Source of the DNA: Cyclobacteriaceae bacterium
Lineage (GTDB): Bacteria > Bacteroidota > Bacteroidia > Cytophagales > Cyclobacteriaceae
Assembly: GCA_027533395.1 (NCBI GenBank)
Contig: JAPZUF010000012.1
Location: 120,669 to 184,668, forward strand
Direction: 5' to 3'
DNA length: 64,000 bases
This document shows, one piece after another, positions 7,253 to 16,770 of this stretch. Within the stretch, counting starts at the first letter, position 1, and each line of letters starts with the position of its first letter. The notes beneath the pieces are model-generated. The model made no database searches. It was not told the origin of the DNA and was given only the letters and a program-made list of their open reading frames with translations. The position numbers were made by a program, and so were the translations under genes.

Positions 7253-8371
7253 ATGGCCTTTAATTTTTTTAAGAAATCCGAATCAAAAAAGGAAGAAGCT
7301 ACATCGAACTCTCGTTACATCGATTTAAAGGTGAAACACATTGTGCAAGAAACAAAGGATGCCATCTCCATTTGGTTCGAACAGCCAACAACGAAAATCA
7401 ACTATAAATCAGGGCAATTTTTAACACTTATCGCCACCATCAATGGCAAAGAAACACGTAGGGCTTACTCTTTGTGTTCTTCACCTTTTACGGATGCTGA
7501 TTTAGGTGTAGCCGTAAAAAGAGTAGATAAAGGCTTGATGAGCAACTGGCTTCCGGATAATTTAAAAGAAGGCCAAACCATTAAAATAATGGAACCGATG
7601 GGTGTGTTCACCACAGAATATGCAACATCGAATAAAAGACACTTAGTCATGTTTGCCGGTGGTTCGGGTATCACGCCTATGATATCCATCATCAAAAGTT
7701 TACTAACACAAGAACCGGATAGCATGGTTTCGCTTGTGTATGCTAACCGGGATATCGAAAGCATTATTTTCAAAGATCACCTTGCAGCACTAGAAACTTC
7801 TTATCAGGGAAGATTACACCTCATCCATATTTTAGATAACGCGCCCATGAATTGGCAAGGTTATTCGGGTTTACTTAACCACGATATGCTTACCAAATTA
7901 TTCGAGCGCATGCCTGATTGGGGAATCGATAAAACAACTTACTTGATGTGTGGTCCTGAAGGCATGATGAAAAATGTAGAGAGTTTGTTAGCAGGCAGAA
8001 ACATTCCGAAAGAAAAAATATTCAAAGAAAGTTTTGTTCAAGGAACCATTGATAAAGAACAGAAGCAAACGACAACTATTTCAACTGATGAAAAAAAATC
8101 CAGAGAGGTAACCATTCGTTACGATGGACAAGAATATAAAATCAACGTTGCACCAGATAAAACAATCTTAGAAACCGCATTAGACCAAGGTATTGATTTG
8201 CCTTATTCTTGTCAGAGTGGTTTATGCACTGCTTGTCGTGGTAAAGCATTAAGCGGAGAAGTAAAATTAGATGAAGAAGAAGGCTTATCGCAAAGCGAGC
8301 GTGCTGAAGGATATGTGCTGACTTGCGTTGGACATCCATTGACTGATGATGTTGTTATTGAAATTGGATAA
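7253..8371 (+). CDS. Flavin/2Fe-2S oxidoreductase, PaaE-like (ferredoxin-NADP reductase plus ferredoxin domain)
   Basis: Transfers electrons from NAD(P)H through FAD to a plant-type 2Fe-2S centre, normally serving an oxygenase. Domains in order: FAD-binding barrel with RRAYSLCSSP near residue 73; NAD-binding domain with MFAGGSGITPMISIIKS near 130-146 and YLMCGPEGMM near 225; and a C-terminal ferredoxin domain with CQSGLCTACRGK followed by a distal Cys in VLTCVGHP. All four cluster Cys are present. The 372 residues match PaaE and related reductases. No paaABCD genes are nearby, so the acceptor is unknown. The nearby fatty acid hydroxylase-like gene (9441) is a conceivable partner, but that is speculation. 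Confidence 0.9.
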   Translation: MAFNFFKKSESKKEEATSNSRYIDLKVKHIVQETKDAISIWFEQPTTKINYKSGQFLTLIATINGKETRRAYSLCSSPFTDADLGVAVKRVDKGLMSNWLPDNLKEGQTIKIMEPMGVFTTEYATSNKRHLVMFAGGSGITPMISIIKSLLTQEPDSMVSLVYANRDIESIIFKDHLAALETSYQGRLHLIHILDNAPMNWQGYSGLLNHDMLTKLFERMPDWGIDKTTYLMCGPEGMMKNVESLLAGRNIPKEKIFKESFVQGTIDKEQKQTTTISTDEKKSREVTIRYDGQEYKINVAPDKTILETALDQGIDLPYSCQSGLCTACRGKALSGEVKLDEEEGLSQSERAEGYVLTCVGHPLTDDVVIEIG

Positions 8372-8372
8372 A

Positions 8373-8846
8373 TCAGTGAGGCAAACGCTCTCGAAGCAAA
8401 CCGTATAGAAATGTTCCGGTCAATGCTGCCAACAACAAAACGAAAGCCCCTGCATAACCCAATCCTGCTTGTAAAAAAATAGGACCGGGGCAAGCACCTG
8501 TTATGCCCCAACCCAATCCAAAAATTAATCCACCCGGAATAATGCCTTTGTGAAATTTCTTTTCAGCAACATGAATTGATGCTGATTGCTTTCTGCGTTT
8601 GAAAAAATTGATGAGGTAAGTGGATACGATACCGGTAACAACTGCCGAACCGATCACACCATACATGTGGAAAGATTGAAAACGAAACATCTCCTGAATA
8701 CGATACCAGGAAAATACTTCAGCCTTTACCAACACAAAACCGAAAAAGAAACCACACGCAAAAAACAGAAAAATATTTTTTAAAGAAGTTTTTTGGTTTA
8801 CTGATTCAGTTTGCACTTCTCCATCTGTTTGGTTTAAATTCTTCAT
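8373..8846 (-). CDS. YeeE/YedE-type inner-membrane permease, second half (DUF6691-like)
   Basis: A 157-residue membrane protein with about four segments and the motif GITGACPGPIFLQAG, the Cys-containing signature of the YeeE/YedE sulfur-compound transport family (thiosulfate in TsuA). In this split form two short proteins together make one transporter. Its ATG overlaps the stop of the partner gene at 8843-8846, which implies translational coupling. It is convergent with the PaaE-like gene, with one base between them. The actual substrate (thiosulfate, sulfide or another small sulfur species) is not shown. Confidence 0.85.
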   Translation of the reverse strand: MKNLNQTDGEVQTESVNQKTSLKNIFLFFACGFFFGFVLVKAEVFSWYRIQEMFRFQSFHMYGVIGSAVVTGIVSTYLINFFKRRKQSASIHVAEKKFHKGIIPGGLIFGLGWGITGACPGPIFLQAGLGYAGAFVLLLAALTGTFLYGLLRERLPH

Positions 8847-9415
8847 AGTGTGAGCAGAAAAGGTAAAACAAAATTAGCGCTGATGATGCCGCCCACCATA
8901 AAAGCAATGGTTGCAACTAACGCTGGCCATTGCAAACCAGATAAACCTGAAATAGTATGGCCGCTCGTACAACCTCCGGCATAACGCGTACCAAATCCAA
9001 CCAATAAACCTCCCGCAACCAGCAATAACCAAGTTTTGAAAGAAGCAAGTGCCGAAGTGCTGAAGATAAAGTCAGGCATGGCCTGAGCTTGTAGCTGAAC
9101 GTTATGTTTTGCTAATTCCTTTTGTAAATCAGGATGAATATCAAAGTTGTATTCCAATAAACCCGATACAGCAGCAAAAATGCCTGCGAACACAATGCCT
9201 AATGCGAATAATAAATTCCATTGATGGTCTTTCCAATTGTATTGAAAGAATGCTGACTTAGCAGGAAGCAAGGCAGTACAGATATGCCTTAAATTAGCTG
9301 AAATGCCTAACGTCTTATTTTCAATCAACAAAAGCAAAGGAACGGTTAAACCTATCAGTGGACCCACTACATACCAGGGCCACGGTTTATAAATTACATC
9401 TTGAATAAATTGCAT
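8843..9415 (-). CDS. YeeE/YedE-type inner-membrane permease, first half
   Basis: A 190-residue protein with about five membrane segments and the signature GTRYAGGCTSGHTISGLS, whose Cys is thought to relay the sulfur substrate through the pore in the YeeE family. It pairs with the downstream DUF6691-like protein through a 4-base start/stop overlap. A periplasmic loop at about residues 66-95 is longer than in minimal family members. No sulfurtransferase or persulfide dioxygenase, the usual neighbours, is seen in this window. Confidence 0.87.
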   Translation of the reverse strand: MQFIQDVIYKPWPWYVVGPLIGLTVPLLLLIENKTLGISANLRHICTALLPAKSAFFQYNWKDHQWNLLFALGIVFAGIFAAVSGLLEYNFDIHPDLQKELAKHNVQLQAQAMPDFIFSTSALASFKTWLLLVAGGLLVGFGTRYAGGCTSGHTISGLSGLQWPALVATIAFMVGGIISANFVLPFLLTL

Positions 9416-9440
9416 ACTGGAAGAAGAACAATTAAAATAA

Positions 9441-10712
9441 TTATTGTTTGTATAACCATCGGTAATACGTTTCTTCTACACTATCGAGTGTAGCAATCAT
9501 CAATACCAATAATAAACTAACACCTAAAAATCCAAAGCTTTGTTGTTCGAAAGCAATTAAACTACATACTAACAATGCCCGAACTACTTCTACTGCATAT
9601 ACCCATTGTTGTTGTTCTAGCAGAGCGCCACAATTGATTAAGGTAACTAGTAATAAACTTACACCTAACCATTTTTCGGCCAGCGACCATTCATTAAAAT
9701 ATAAGGTGAAGAAAAATAAACCACCCAATGCTACGATAACTTGTAAGGTGATGTACCAGCGAAAACGGCTAGTCATGTGGAATGATCTTTTCTCTGCCAA
9801 TAAAGCTTTTTCTATAGCAGCTCTGATGTGTTGGTCCAGTTGTTCTGGTTTACCGAAAATGATTTTAAAGGATTGCACAATACTTCCACTTCTGCGACAT
9901 GCCTCTGCTAATTCGAAATAATAATGAAAGTGTTGCCACAAAAAGCTATGGCTCTTTAATGGATGAGTTAATCCGTAAATGGGTTTTTCTTCTTCTTTTT
10001 GAAAAGTTCCGAATAGCTTATCCCAAAACACAAATATATCTCCGTAATTCTTATTCAAATATTTTTCGTTAGAAGCATGGTGAACACCATGGTGCGAAGG
10101 TGTAATGAATATTTTTTCAATCCAACCTAATTTACCAATTACTTGTGTGTGGGTAAAAAAAGAATAAGCACCGTGTACTACTAAAATGGTAATCACCATC
10201 AAAGGGTCAAATCCAACAATAGGTAAAATACACCAGAATAAATTTCTAACGATAGCTTGTATGGTTGTAATGCGTGCTGAAACTGTATAATTAAATTCTT
10301 CACTTTGATGATGTACTATGTGGGCGCCCCATAACAAGTTAATTTCATGTCCTAAACGATGATACCAATACCAAACAAAATCGGTAGCTAATAACAACAG
10401 CACCCAAATAGACCAATGGTTAGAAATAGAAAAGAGTGCAAAATGTTTATGCAGATAAACATACAAAGCGTAAAAACTTCCGGTAATAAATAAATTCAGC
10501 AATCGTTCGGCAATGCCTATCGAAATATTGCTCACGGATGAAGCATAATTAAAAAGATTTGCCTTCCCCGATTTTTTCGCTAACCAATATTCTAAGCCTA
10601 CAAACAATAAGAAAGCCGGCACAATAAGAGCCACCAGCCAGGTATTTTCTTGCATAGTTTTTTCTACAAAGGTAATGTCTTTTTTTATAAACCCTATAAA
10701 ATCTATAGACAA
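9441..10712 (-). CDS. Sterol desaturase / fatty acid hydroxylase family membrane di-iron protein
   Basis: A 423-residue integral membrane protein. The hydroxylase domain carries the His clusters expected to bind two irons: YHRLGHEINLLW, then AHIVHHQS, then HHGVHHASN further on. That arrangement resembles alkylglycerol monooxygenase and bacterial relatives. A C-terminal region of about 110 residues adds three to four more membrane segments. The reaction is presumably hydroxylation of a lipid chain, with substrate unknown. It is 25 bases upstream of the YeeE pair on the same strand. An electron donor is needed; the PaaE-like reductase lies 1 kb away on the other strand. Confidence 0.87.
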   Translation of the reverse strand: MSIDFIGFIKKDITFVEKTMQENTWLVALIVPAFLLFVGLEYWLAKKSGKANLFNYASSVSNISIGIAERLLNLFITGSFYALYVYLHKHFALFSISNHWSIWVLLLLATDFVWYWYHRLGHEINLLWGAHIVHHQSEEFNYTVSARITTIQAIVRNLFWCILPIVGFDPLMVITILVVHGAYSFFTHTQVIGKLGWIEKIFITPSHHGVHHASNEKYLNKNYGDIFVFWDKLFGTFQKEEEKPIYGLTHPLKSHSFLWQHFHYYFELAEACRRSGSIVQSFKIIFGKPEQLDQHIRAAIEKALLAEKRSFHMTSRFRWYITLQVIVALGGLFFFTLYFNEWSLAEKWLGVSLLLVTLINCGALLEQQQWVYAVEVVRALLVCSLIAFEQQSFGFLGVSLLLVLMIATLDSVEETYYRWLYKQ

Positions 10713-10758
10713 TTAGATTTTCATGTTTTCACTTGATATTCAATCGATTGCAATTCGA

Positions 10759-12069
10759 CTAAGGTCTAAGAGAACTCATTTTTTGGTTTAGATAAAATAT
10801 GAGAAAACCGATGACAATAAGGGTTAATCCAATTAGCGATTCCTTAGGTTTATCGATCAAAACAAAAATCGTAATCCAGGTATTGGCTAATAAGAATAAC
10901 GCTGGCGTATACGGATAACCCCAGGTTTTATACGGGCGTGGTAAATTGGGTTGCTTAAAACGCAAAACAAAAACACCAGCAACGGTAACACTCGTTAACA
11001 AAGCCAAAGTAAAACCGGCATAAATCATCACTTCTTCAAAGGTAGAAGTGTAGATAAACAATAAAGTAATAACCGTTTGAAAAATAATGGAATTAACGGG
11101 TGTATCGTTTTTACTTTTCTTAGCCAAAAATTGGAATACCGGATAATCCTCGCCCATTACTTGGGTAATACGTGCACCAACAAAAACCATCGCGCTTACA
11201 GTCGATAGCATTAACACGGCAATCATAATCGATAATAAATTGGCAGTTTGCAATTGAAATAGTTTTGTCCCGGCTAAAAACCCAACTTCAATTTTTCCGG
11301 CTAATTCCTGCATCGGAACAGTCAGCAGGAAAATGTAGTTAATCAGCGTATAGAGAACCGTTACCAAGACGGTGCTTACCAATAAAGCAAGTGGTAAATT
11401 ACGCGAAGGATTTTTTAATTCTCCCACTACATAAATTGCTGCGTTCCATCCGGTAAAAGCATACGATACATATACAAGTGAAACAGCAAAACCAGCCGTT
11501 GCCATGTACGACCATGCTTGCGTATCAGGCATAACGCTAATGTTTTGCGGATGCTCAGTTAACAATCCGGCAACAATAAAAAACAAAACAACTCCAATTT
11601 TAATGATGGTAAAAAACACTTGGAAGAAACTACCAACACCCACACTAACCATGTGAATGATGGCAAATAATAATACAACCCCAGCCGCGATATGGTCAAC
11701 AGGTAAACCGGGATAAACTACCACCAAATATTTTCCGAGTGCAACAGCTGCTAAAGCGGTTGGAGCTGCAAAACCAATAGTAGCAGAAATCCAACCGGAT
11801 AAGAAACCCATAGCCGGATGATATACTTTGCTCAACAAATGATATTCACCACCGGAGCGTGGCAAGGCTGTGCCTAATTCGCCATACGAAACAGCACCAC
11901 AAAAGGCAATTACGCCACCACACACCCATAGCATTAATAAAGCAAATACAGATGGAACATCTACTACCTGAAATCCTAAACTGGTAAATACACCTGTGCC
12001 AATCATGTTTGCAACAACAATGGATGAAGCAGTAAGCAAACCAATTTTGGCAGCATTAAGATTTTTCAT
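10759..12069 (-). CDS. APC-family amino acid permease
   Basis: A 436-residue protein with about 12 hydrophobic segments. The N-terminus has GLLTASSIVVANMIGTGVFTS, the glycine-rich first helix of APC transporters that binds the substrate alpha-amino group. PRSGGEYHLLSKVYHP and the later GWNAAIYVVGELKNPSRNLP are also characteristic. It most resembles basic or neutral amino acid exchangers of the LAT/YjeM kind, with the substrate not determined. The start overlaps the end of the upstream CDF gene by 14 bases. Confidence 0.92.
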   Translation of the reverse strand: MKNLNAAKIGLLTASSIVVANMIGTGVFTSLGFQVVDVPSVFALLMLWVCGGVIAFCGAVSYGELGTALPRSGGEYHLLSKVYHPAMGFLSGWISATIGFAAPTALAAVALGKYLVVVYPGLPVDHIAAGVVLLFAIIHMVSVGVGSFFQVFFTIIKIGVVLFFIVAGLLTEHPQNISVMPDTQAWSYMATAGFAVSLVYVSYAFTGWNAAIYVVGELKNPSRNLPLALLVSTVLVTVLYTLINYIFLLTVPMQELAGKIEVGFLAGTKLFQLQTANLLSIMIAVLMLSTVSAMVFVGARITQVMGEDYPVFQFLAKKSKNDTPVNSIIFQTVITLLFIYTSTFEEVMIYAGFTLALLTSVTVAGVFVLRFKQPNLPRPYKTWGYPYTPALFLLANTWITIFVLIDKPKESLIGLTLIVIGFLIFYLNQKMSSLRP

Positions 12070-13045
12070 GATGATGTTTCTGATTGCTCACAATGTTTTT
12101 CAAATTCCAGGTAATGCGTTTTTCAAAAGGATGTTGTCGGGCATGGCAATTACCTTTGTTGCAAATCTTACAAGAGAAATCCAAACATCCATCTGAGTGA
12201 ACAAATAACTCTAACGAATCGCCAAATTCTTTTTTCACCAATGCGGAGAGCGAATCTATTTCCTGATGGGCTTCGTGAACATTCAAATACCAGGGAACTG
12301 TTAAGTGACAATCCATGTGCAACACACTGCCATATTTGATGATGCGCATGTTGTGTAAGTCAACCCAGTTTTCTTTTCTATTATTTTCTAAAATAACAAC
12401 TAATTTTTGAAGCAAGGCTTCGTCTGCTTCATCCATAATTCCTGCCACCGATTTTCGAAGAATTACAAAACCTGTATATAAAATTATAGTACTGAATAAA
12501 AGTGCAACGGCACTATCTAACCATTGGTAGTTGGTAACGAGTAATAGAATCAATCCGATTAATAATCCAGCGGTTGAGTAAGCATCACTTTGCAAATGTT
12601 TACCGCTCGCAATTAAGGCAAGTGAATTATTTTTCTTTCCTGTTTTAACACAAATAAATCCTGTTAAAAAATTGATGATACCTGTTGCAGCGATTAACCA
12701 AATGCCAACGTCTAATGAGCGAATAGGTTCTGGATTAAACAAGGCTAACAAAGCTTTGTAAAAAATAGCTGCGCCCGCTAAAAAAATCATTCCGCCTTCT
12801 ATGCCTGCCGAAATAAATTCTATTTTACCATGACCGTAAGGATGGTCAGCATCTTTTGGCTTGGCTGAAATCATTAAACTGTACAAGCCAATAAATCCCG
12901 CAGCAACATTTACAATACCTTCTAAAGCATCGGTGAGAATGGCAATGGAGTGTGTTAAAAAATAAGCAATGGTTTTAACGATCAACAAAGAAATGGAAAC
13001 AAGCGTTATCCACTTCTGAACTTTAATATTTTGTTGTGCACTCAT
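12056..13045 (-). CDS. Cation diffusion facilitator (CDF) metal efflux protein with Cys/His-rich tail
   Basis: Exports divalent metal ions (Zn, Fe, Mn or Co) by proton antiport. The 329 residues have about six membrane segments. One transport-site half is ILTDALEGIVN near residue 37 and the other is SGKHLQSDAYST near 147, giving the HxxxD pair. DADHPYGHGKIEF between segments 2 and 3 is the family signature. After the cytoplasmic domain, a C-terminal extension SDGCLDFSCKICNKGNCHA holds four Cys and one His and probably binds metal. The first site reads D-x3-E instead of the usual D-x3-D. It ends inside the APC gene start (14-base overlap) and overlaps the upstream gluconolactonase gene by 4 bases. 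Confidence 0.92.
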   Translation of the reverse strand: MSAQQNIKVQKWITLVSISLLIVKTIAYFLTHSIAILTDALEGIVNVAAGFIGLYSLMISAKPKDADHPYGHGKIEFISAGIEGGMIFLAGAAIFYKALLALFNPEPIRSLDVGIWLIAATGIINFLTGFICVKTGKKNNSLALIASGKHLQSDAYSTAGLLIGLILLLVTNYQWLDSAVALLFSTIILYTGFVILRKSVAGIMDEADEALLQKLVVILENNRKENWVDLHNMRIIKYGSVLHMDCHLTVPWYLNVHEAHQEIDSLSALVKKEFGDSLELFVHSDGCLDFSCKICNKGNCHARQHPFEKRITWNLKNIVSNQKHHHEKS

Positions 13046-14031
13046 GGTTGCTTTAGTTCGATGCCAAGTAAGTATTTTTCTGCTGTGATGTAGAGATAAT
13101 TTTCTTTAGCATGTAGGGCACAGTTAGCTGCGGGTAAAGGCAAGACAATTCTCCCTAAAACTTTTCCTTGGTTGTTAAAAATCCACACGCCACCTGGCCC
13201 GGTGGCAAAAACAATTCCTTTGCTATTAATTTTTAATCCATCGGGTAAACCCGGTTCAGTTGTAGTTTTATCTGTTGCATCCAACCAGATTTTTTCATTT
13301 ATAATTGAATCATTTTTAATGCTCAATAATTTCCAATAAGCTTGGGAAGGATCAGAGTTGGCCACTAATAATAGCGAATCTCCCGGAAAAAAAGCTAACC
13401 CATTCGGTCGGGTAAATTGAGTGGATAAAAGTTTAAGCGAATCTGTTTTTCTATAAAGAAATAATCCCGAAAAAGAAATTTCTTTTAAAGAATCATGATC
13501 ATCGTTTTTTAATCCGTAGGGTGGGTCGGTAAAATAAAGATTTCCTTTTTTATCATATATGGCATCGTTAGGGCTATTGAATCTTTTGTTTTCCCATTTA
13601 CTTACGATTGTAATAAAATTTGCTGATGGATTATTAAGATCACTTTGCATCGAAGCCATTCTTCTATCACCATGTTGGCAAAGTATTAGTTGATTATTCG
13701 AATTCAACAGTAAACCATTTGCTCCTTCACCGGGATTACCAACTTCGGCAAGTGTATAGCCAGAAGGTTGTAAGTAGGTCTGTAAACCATTCTTTTCATC
13801 CCAGCTCCAGATGATGTTTTTTGGCACATCCGTAAAAATCAGTTTATTTTCTTTTTCTAACCATAAAGGTCCTTCGCTCCATACAAATCCTTCTGCTAAA
13901 ACAGTGGTAGAAAGTGTTGTGTCAATTACAGTTCCGAGTTCTTTATCCCACACTTCTATTTTTCCTATTTGTTTTTTTGTATAACACGAAACCCAAACTA
14001 GGGATATTGCAAAAATTAGAAGTAGTCTCAT
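13042..14031 (-). CDS. SMP-30/gluconolactonase/LRE-like lipoprotein
   Basis: A six-bladed propeller lactonase-type protein. The N-terminus MRLLLIFAISLVWVSC is a lipoprotein signal with its Cys at residue 16, so the protein should be membrane-anchored outside the cytoplasm. Family marks are EGFVWSEGPLWL, a metal-ligand Glu region near residue 53; FNSPNDAIYDKKGNLYFTDPPYG near 151; and TRPNGLAFFPGD and GLPDGLKINSKG further on. The substrate is unknown; related enzymes open sugar lactones. It overlaps both neighbours by 1-4 bases in a tight minus-strand operon (15.0 to 10.8 kb). Confidence 0.87.
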   Translation of the reverse strand: MRLLLIFAISLVWVSCYTKKQIGKIEVWDKELGTVIDTTLSTTVLAEGFVWSEGPLWLEKENKLIFTDVPKNIIWSWDEKNGLQTYLQPSGYTLAEVGNPGEGANGLLLNSNNQLILCQHGDRRMASMQSDLNNPSANFITIVSKWENKRFNSPNDAIYDKKGNLYFTDPPYGLKNDDHDSLKEISFSGLFLYRKTDSLKLLSTQFTRPNGLAFFPGDSLLLVANSDPSQAYWKLLSIKNDSIINEKIWLDATDKTTTEPGLPDGLKINSKGIVFATGPGGVWIFNNQGKVLGRIVLPLPAANCALHAKENYLYITAEKYLLGIELKQP

Positions 14032-14279
14032 TATATTTTTCTCATTAATTTAATCAAAGCAGGAAGTGCAATAATCACCCACACAATATTTAAGAACATG
14101 CTGGCGTATGCATCTTTATAGAATGTGTAAGCAATTAAGAATAAACCACCAAAAAGGTTAAGCAAAAGAAAACCATACGAATCAGATTTTAATTTTTGGT
14201 AACTGTTTAAACCATACGCAATCACTACTTGTAATGAGCCTAACCAACCAATTACTTCTAACCAATTAAATGTTATCAT
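14031..14279 (-). CDS. Small membrane protein of the CBU_0592 family
   Basis: 82 residues with three hydrophobic segments. The start WLEVIGWLGSLQVVIAYGLN, followed by SYGFLLLNLFGGLFLIAYTFYKDAYASM, matches a family of uncharacterised bacterial membrane proteins (CBU_0592-like) that are distantly reminiscent of half-transporters. The function is unknown. It shares one base with the downstream lactonase gene and four with the upstream TauE gene, so it is clearly translated as part of the operon. Confidence 0.8.
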   Translation of the reverse strand: MITFNWLEVIGWLGSLQVVIAYGLNSYQKLKSDSYGFLLLNLFGGLFLIAYTFYKDAYASMFLNIVWVIIALPALIKLMRKI

Positions 14280-15001
14280 TTCGTCATTTCATTTATCAAC
14301 AATATCAAACCAATTATACCGGTAAAAACCAATACTATCTTTTTAAATGTTTCTTGGTTGATATATACTAAAATCTTTTTACCTAAAAAACTACCAAGCC
14401 ATGCGGCAATCATCAGTAACGGGATGTACCACAACATTTCTTTAGGAAGAAAATCAAATTCTAAATATAAAATGGTTCGGCTTAAGTCCACACCAAAGTC
14501 GATTGCTGCTGATGTTCCAACAAATAAATTTTTTTCTAAGTTAAATGCCGTGAGTACTAAACCTCGGATGGCTCCACCAGTTCCTATAAATCCGGCAAGA
14601 AATCCAGCTACACTTCCACCTGTAATCGCATTTTTTGCACTTGCATCAATCTGAAAGGTCGGTCGTAACAAATAAACTGCGCTTACTAAAATCAGAAAGA
14701 TTCCTAATATATATTTTGCATAAGTAAACGCCACCCATTGCGTAAGCAATGCACCAACAATTGCAAACACAACGCTAGATACACCTAACCAAACACTTAA
14801 TTTTTTGTCGATTGTTTTTCTGAAGAACCAGAGTTTAGCAATGTTGCTGAAAATATGAAGTAAGCCTGTTAACGCTAATACAGTTGGGAAATCGAAAAAA
14901 AACTGCCCGATAGAAACAAAAAGCAAAGAAGAACCAAATCCGCCAATTGTTCCAAAAATTTCTGCCAATAAGGTTAGAAAAAAGAATAGGATAAAATTCA
15001 C
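14276..15001 (-). CDS. TauE/SafE-family anion exporter
   Basis: 241 residues with about seven membrane segments. The two-repeat pattern of TauE/SafE is present: an early GTIGGFGSSLLFVS and a second-half GFLAGFIGTGGAIRGLVLTAF. Family members move sulfite, sulfoacetate or similar small organosulfur anions across the inner membrane, but the substrate here is not evident. It is the first gene of a minus-strand run down to 10.8 kb and faces the divergent M3 peptidase gene across about 45 bases. Confidence 0.9.
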   Translation of the reverse strand: MNFILFFFLTLLAEIFGTIGGFGSSLLFVSIGQFFFDFPTVLALTGLLHIFSNIAKLWFFRKTIDKKLSVWLGVSSVVFAIVGALLTQWVAFTYAKYILGIFLILVSAVYLLRPTFQIDASAKNAITGGSVAGFLAGFIGTGGAIRGLVLTAFNLEKNLFVGTSAAIDFGVDLSRTILYLEFDFLPKEMLWYIPLLMIAAWLGSFLGKKILVYINQETFKKIVLVFTGIIGLILLINEMTK

Positions 15002-15045
15002 ACGCAGTTAAATTTGTGATTATTTATTTGAAAGGTACTATACTC

Positions 15046-16770
15046 ATGGAAACATTGCTAACGATTAAAAGACCAAATCGATATTTTTTACCTGAAGAAT
15101 TTAAGTTAACAACTTGGAAAGAAGTAGAACCTTTTTTTCTACAACTCTTGAAAAGAGAAATAAACACTTTAGATGATTTAAAGAAATGGTTCAAAGATAA
15201 AAGTGAATTAGAATCTGTGATTGCTGAAGATTTGGCTTGGCGCTACATACGCATGACATGTTTTACCGATCGCGAAGACTACAGCAAAGAGTATCAATTT
15301 TTTGTCACAGAAATTCAACCTCAGATTGCACCCGTTGCTGATCAACTCAATAAAAAAGCTGCGGCATCACAATTTCTAACACAATTAGAGAAGATGACAG
15401 GTTTCGATATTTTAGTTAGAAACTTAAAAAAAGAAATTGAGTTGTTCAGAGAAGAGAATGTTCCTCTTTTTACAGAAATCAATACACTCACCCAAAAGTA
15501 TGCGCAGGTATCTGGTGCAATGTCGGTGGTGTGGCAAGATAATGAACTGACGCTGCAACAAGCTTCGGTTTGGTTGATGAATCAAAATAGAATGATTCGC
15601 GGACAAGTTTACCAACTTATTGCCAGCAGAAGATTGCAAGACAAACAAAATCTCGATGATTTGTTCAGCGAATTGATTTCGCTTCGTCATCGTGTTGCGC
15701 AGCAAGCTGATTTCATCAACTTTAGAGATTATATGTTTAAAGCATTGGGAAGATTTGATTATCAACCTGCTGATTGTTTCGCTTTTCATCAGGCAATTGA
15801 AACAGAAGTAGTACCCTTGCTACAAGTTTTTACAGAAGAAAGAAAAAAAGATTTACGTGTAGATAAACTTAAACCTTGGGATAAAGCAGTTGATCCACAA
15901 AATCGCGCACCACTTAAAGCCTTTGACAATGGTCATGATTTAACAGAGAAAACCATTTTGGTTTTTTCTAAACTTGATTCTTTTTTGGGTCAGTGCTTAA
16001 CGATTATGAAAAACATGGGCCATCTCGACTTAGAATCAAGAAAAGGAAAAGCTCCGGGTGGATATAATTATCCGTTGGCAGAAGTAGGTGTTCCGTTTAT
16101 CTTCATGAATGCCACTTCTACATTGCGCGATATGGTTACCATCATGCACGAAGGTGGGCACGCTATTCATAATTTTTTAACAAGAGAGTTAGAGTTAAAT
16201 GATTTTAAATCGACACCATCGGAAGTTGCCGAGCTTGCATCTATGGCTATGGAGTTAATTTCTATGAAGCATTGGAATGTATTTTTTAGCGATGAAGAAG
16301 AATTGAAACGCGCTAAAAAAGAACACCTGGAAGACATCATCGAAACATTACCATGGGTAGCCACAATCGATAGCTTCCAACATTGGATTTATGAAAATCC
16401 TACTCACACGCAAGCTGAAAGAAAACAAAAATGGAATGAGATTTTCGATCGTTTTTCTGATACAGTAACAGATTGGCAAGGACAAGAAGAAGCGAAAAAT
16501 TATCTGTGGCAAAAGCAATTGCATCTCTACGAAGTTCCCTTTTATTATATTGAATATGGGATGGCACAGCTTGGTGCGATAGCCGTTTGGCGCAATTATA
16601 AGCTAGATAAACAAAAAGGATTAGATGGGTACATGAATGCCTTAAAGTTGGGTAATTTAAAATCTATTCCGGAAGTGTATAAGGCAGCAGGTATTGAATT
16701 TAATTTCTCTCAAACGTATATCCGAGAGTTAATAGATTTTGTAAAGCAAGAGTTAAAAGCTTTGGATTAA
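15046..16770 (+). CDS. M3-family oligoendopeptidase (PepF-like)
   Basis: A cytoplasmic zinc metallopeptidase that degrades short peptides. The active site IMHEGGHAIHNFL gives HExxH near residue 375, with the third ligand Glu expected in SEVAELASMAMEL about 30 residues later, as in M3 enzymes. The C-terminal IYENPTHTQAERKQKW and LHLYEVPFYYIEYGMAQLGA are PepF-like. The frame also opens at 15016, but those ten extra residues (MIIYLKGTIL) fit no family and lie in the short gap to tauE, so the ATG at 15046 was chosen (574 residues). It converges on the MarR gene with a 4-base overlap of stops. Confidence 0.92.
   Translation: METLLTIKRPNRYFLPEEFKLTTWKEVEPFFLQLLKREINTLDDLKKWFKDKSELESVIAEDLAWRYIRMTCFTDREDYSKEYQFFVTEIQPQIAPVADQLNKKAAASQFLTQLEKMTGFDILVRNLKKEIELFREENVPLFTEINTLTQKYAQVSGAMSVVWQDNELTLQQASVWLMNQNRMIRGQVYQLIASRRLQDKQNLDDLFSELISLRHRVAQQADFINFRDYMFKALGRFDYQPADCFAFHQAIETEVVPLLQVFTEERKKDLRVDKLKPWDKAVDPQNRAPLKAFDNGHDLTEKTILVFSKLDSFLGQCLTIMKNMGHLDLESRKGKAPGGYNYPLAEVGVPFIFMNATSTLRDMVTIMHEGGHAIHNFLTRELELNDFKSTPSEVAELASMAMELISMKHWNVFFSDEEELKRAKKEHLEDIIETLPWVATIDSFQHWIYENPTHTQAERKQKWNEIFDRFSDTVTDWQGQEEAKNYLWQKQLHLYEVPFYYIEYGMAQLGAIAVWRNYKLDKQKGLDGYMNALKLGNLKSIPEVYKAAGIEFNFSQTYIRELIDFVKQELKALD

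Noticed and set aside
15016..15045. Ten-codon upstream extension of the M3 peptidase
   Set aside because: The extra residues match no peptidase start, and the inner ATG gives a normal N-terminus.
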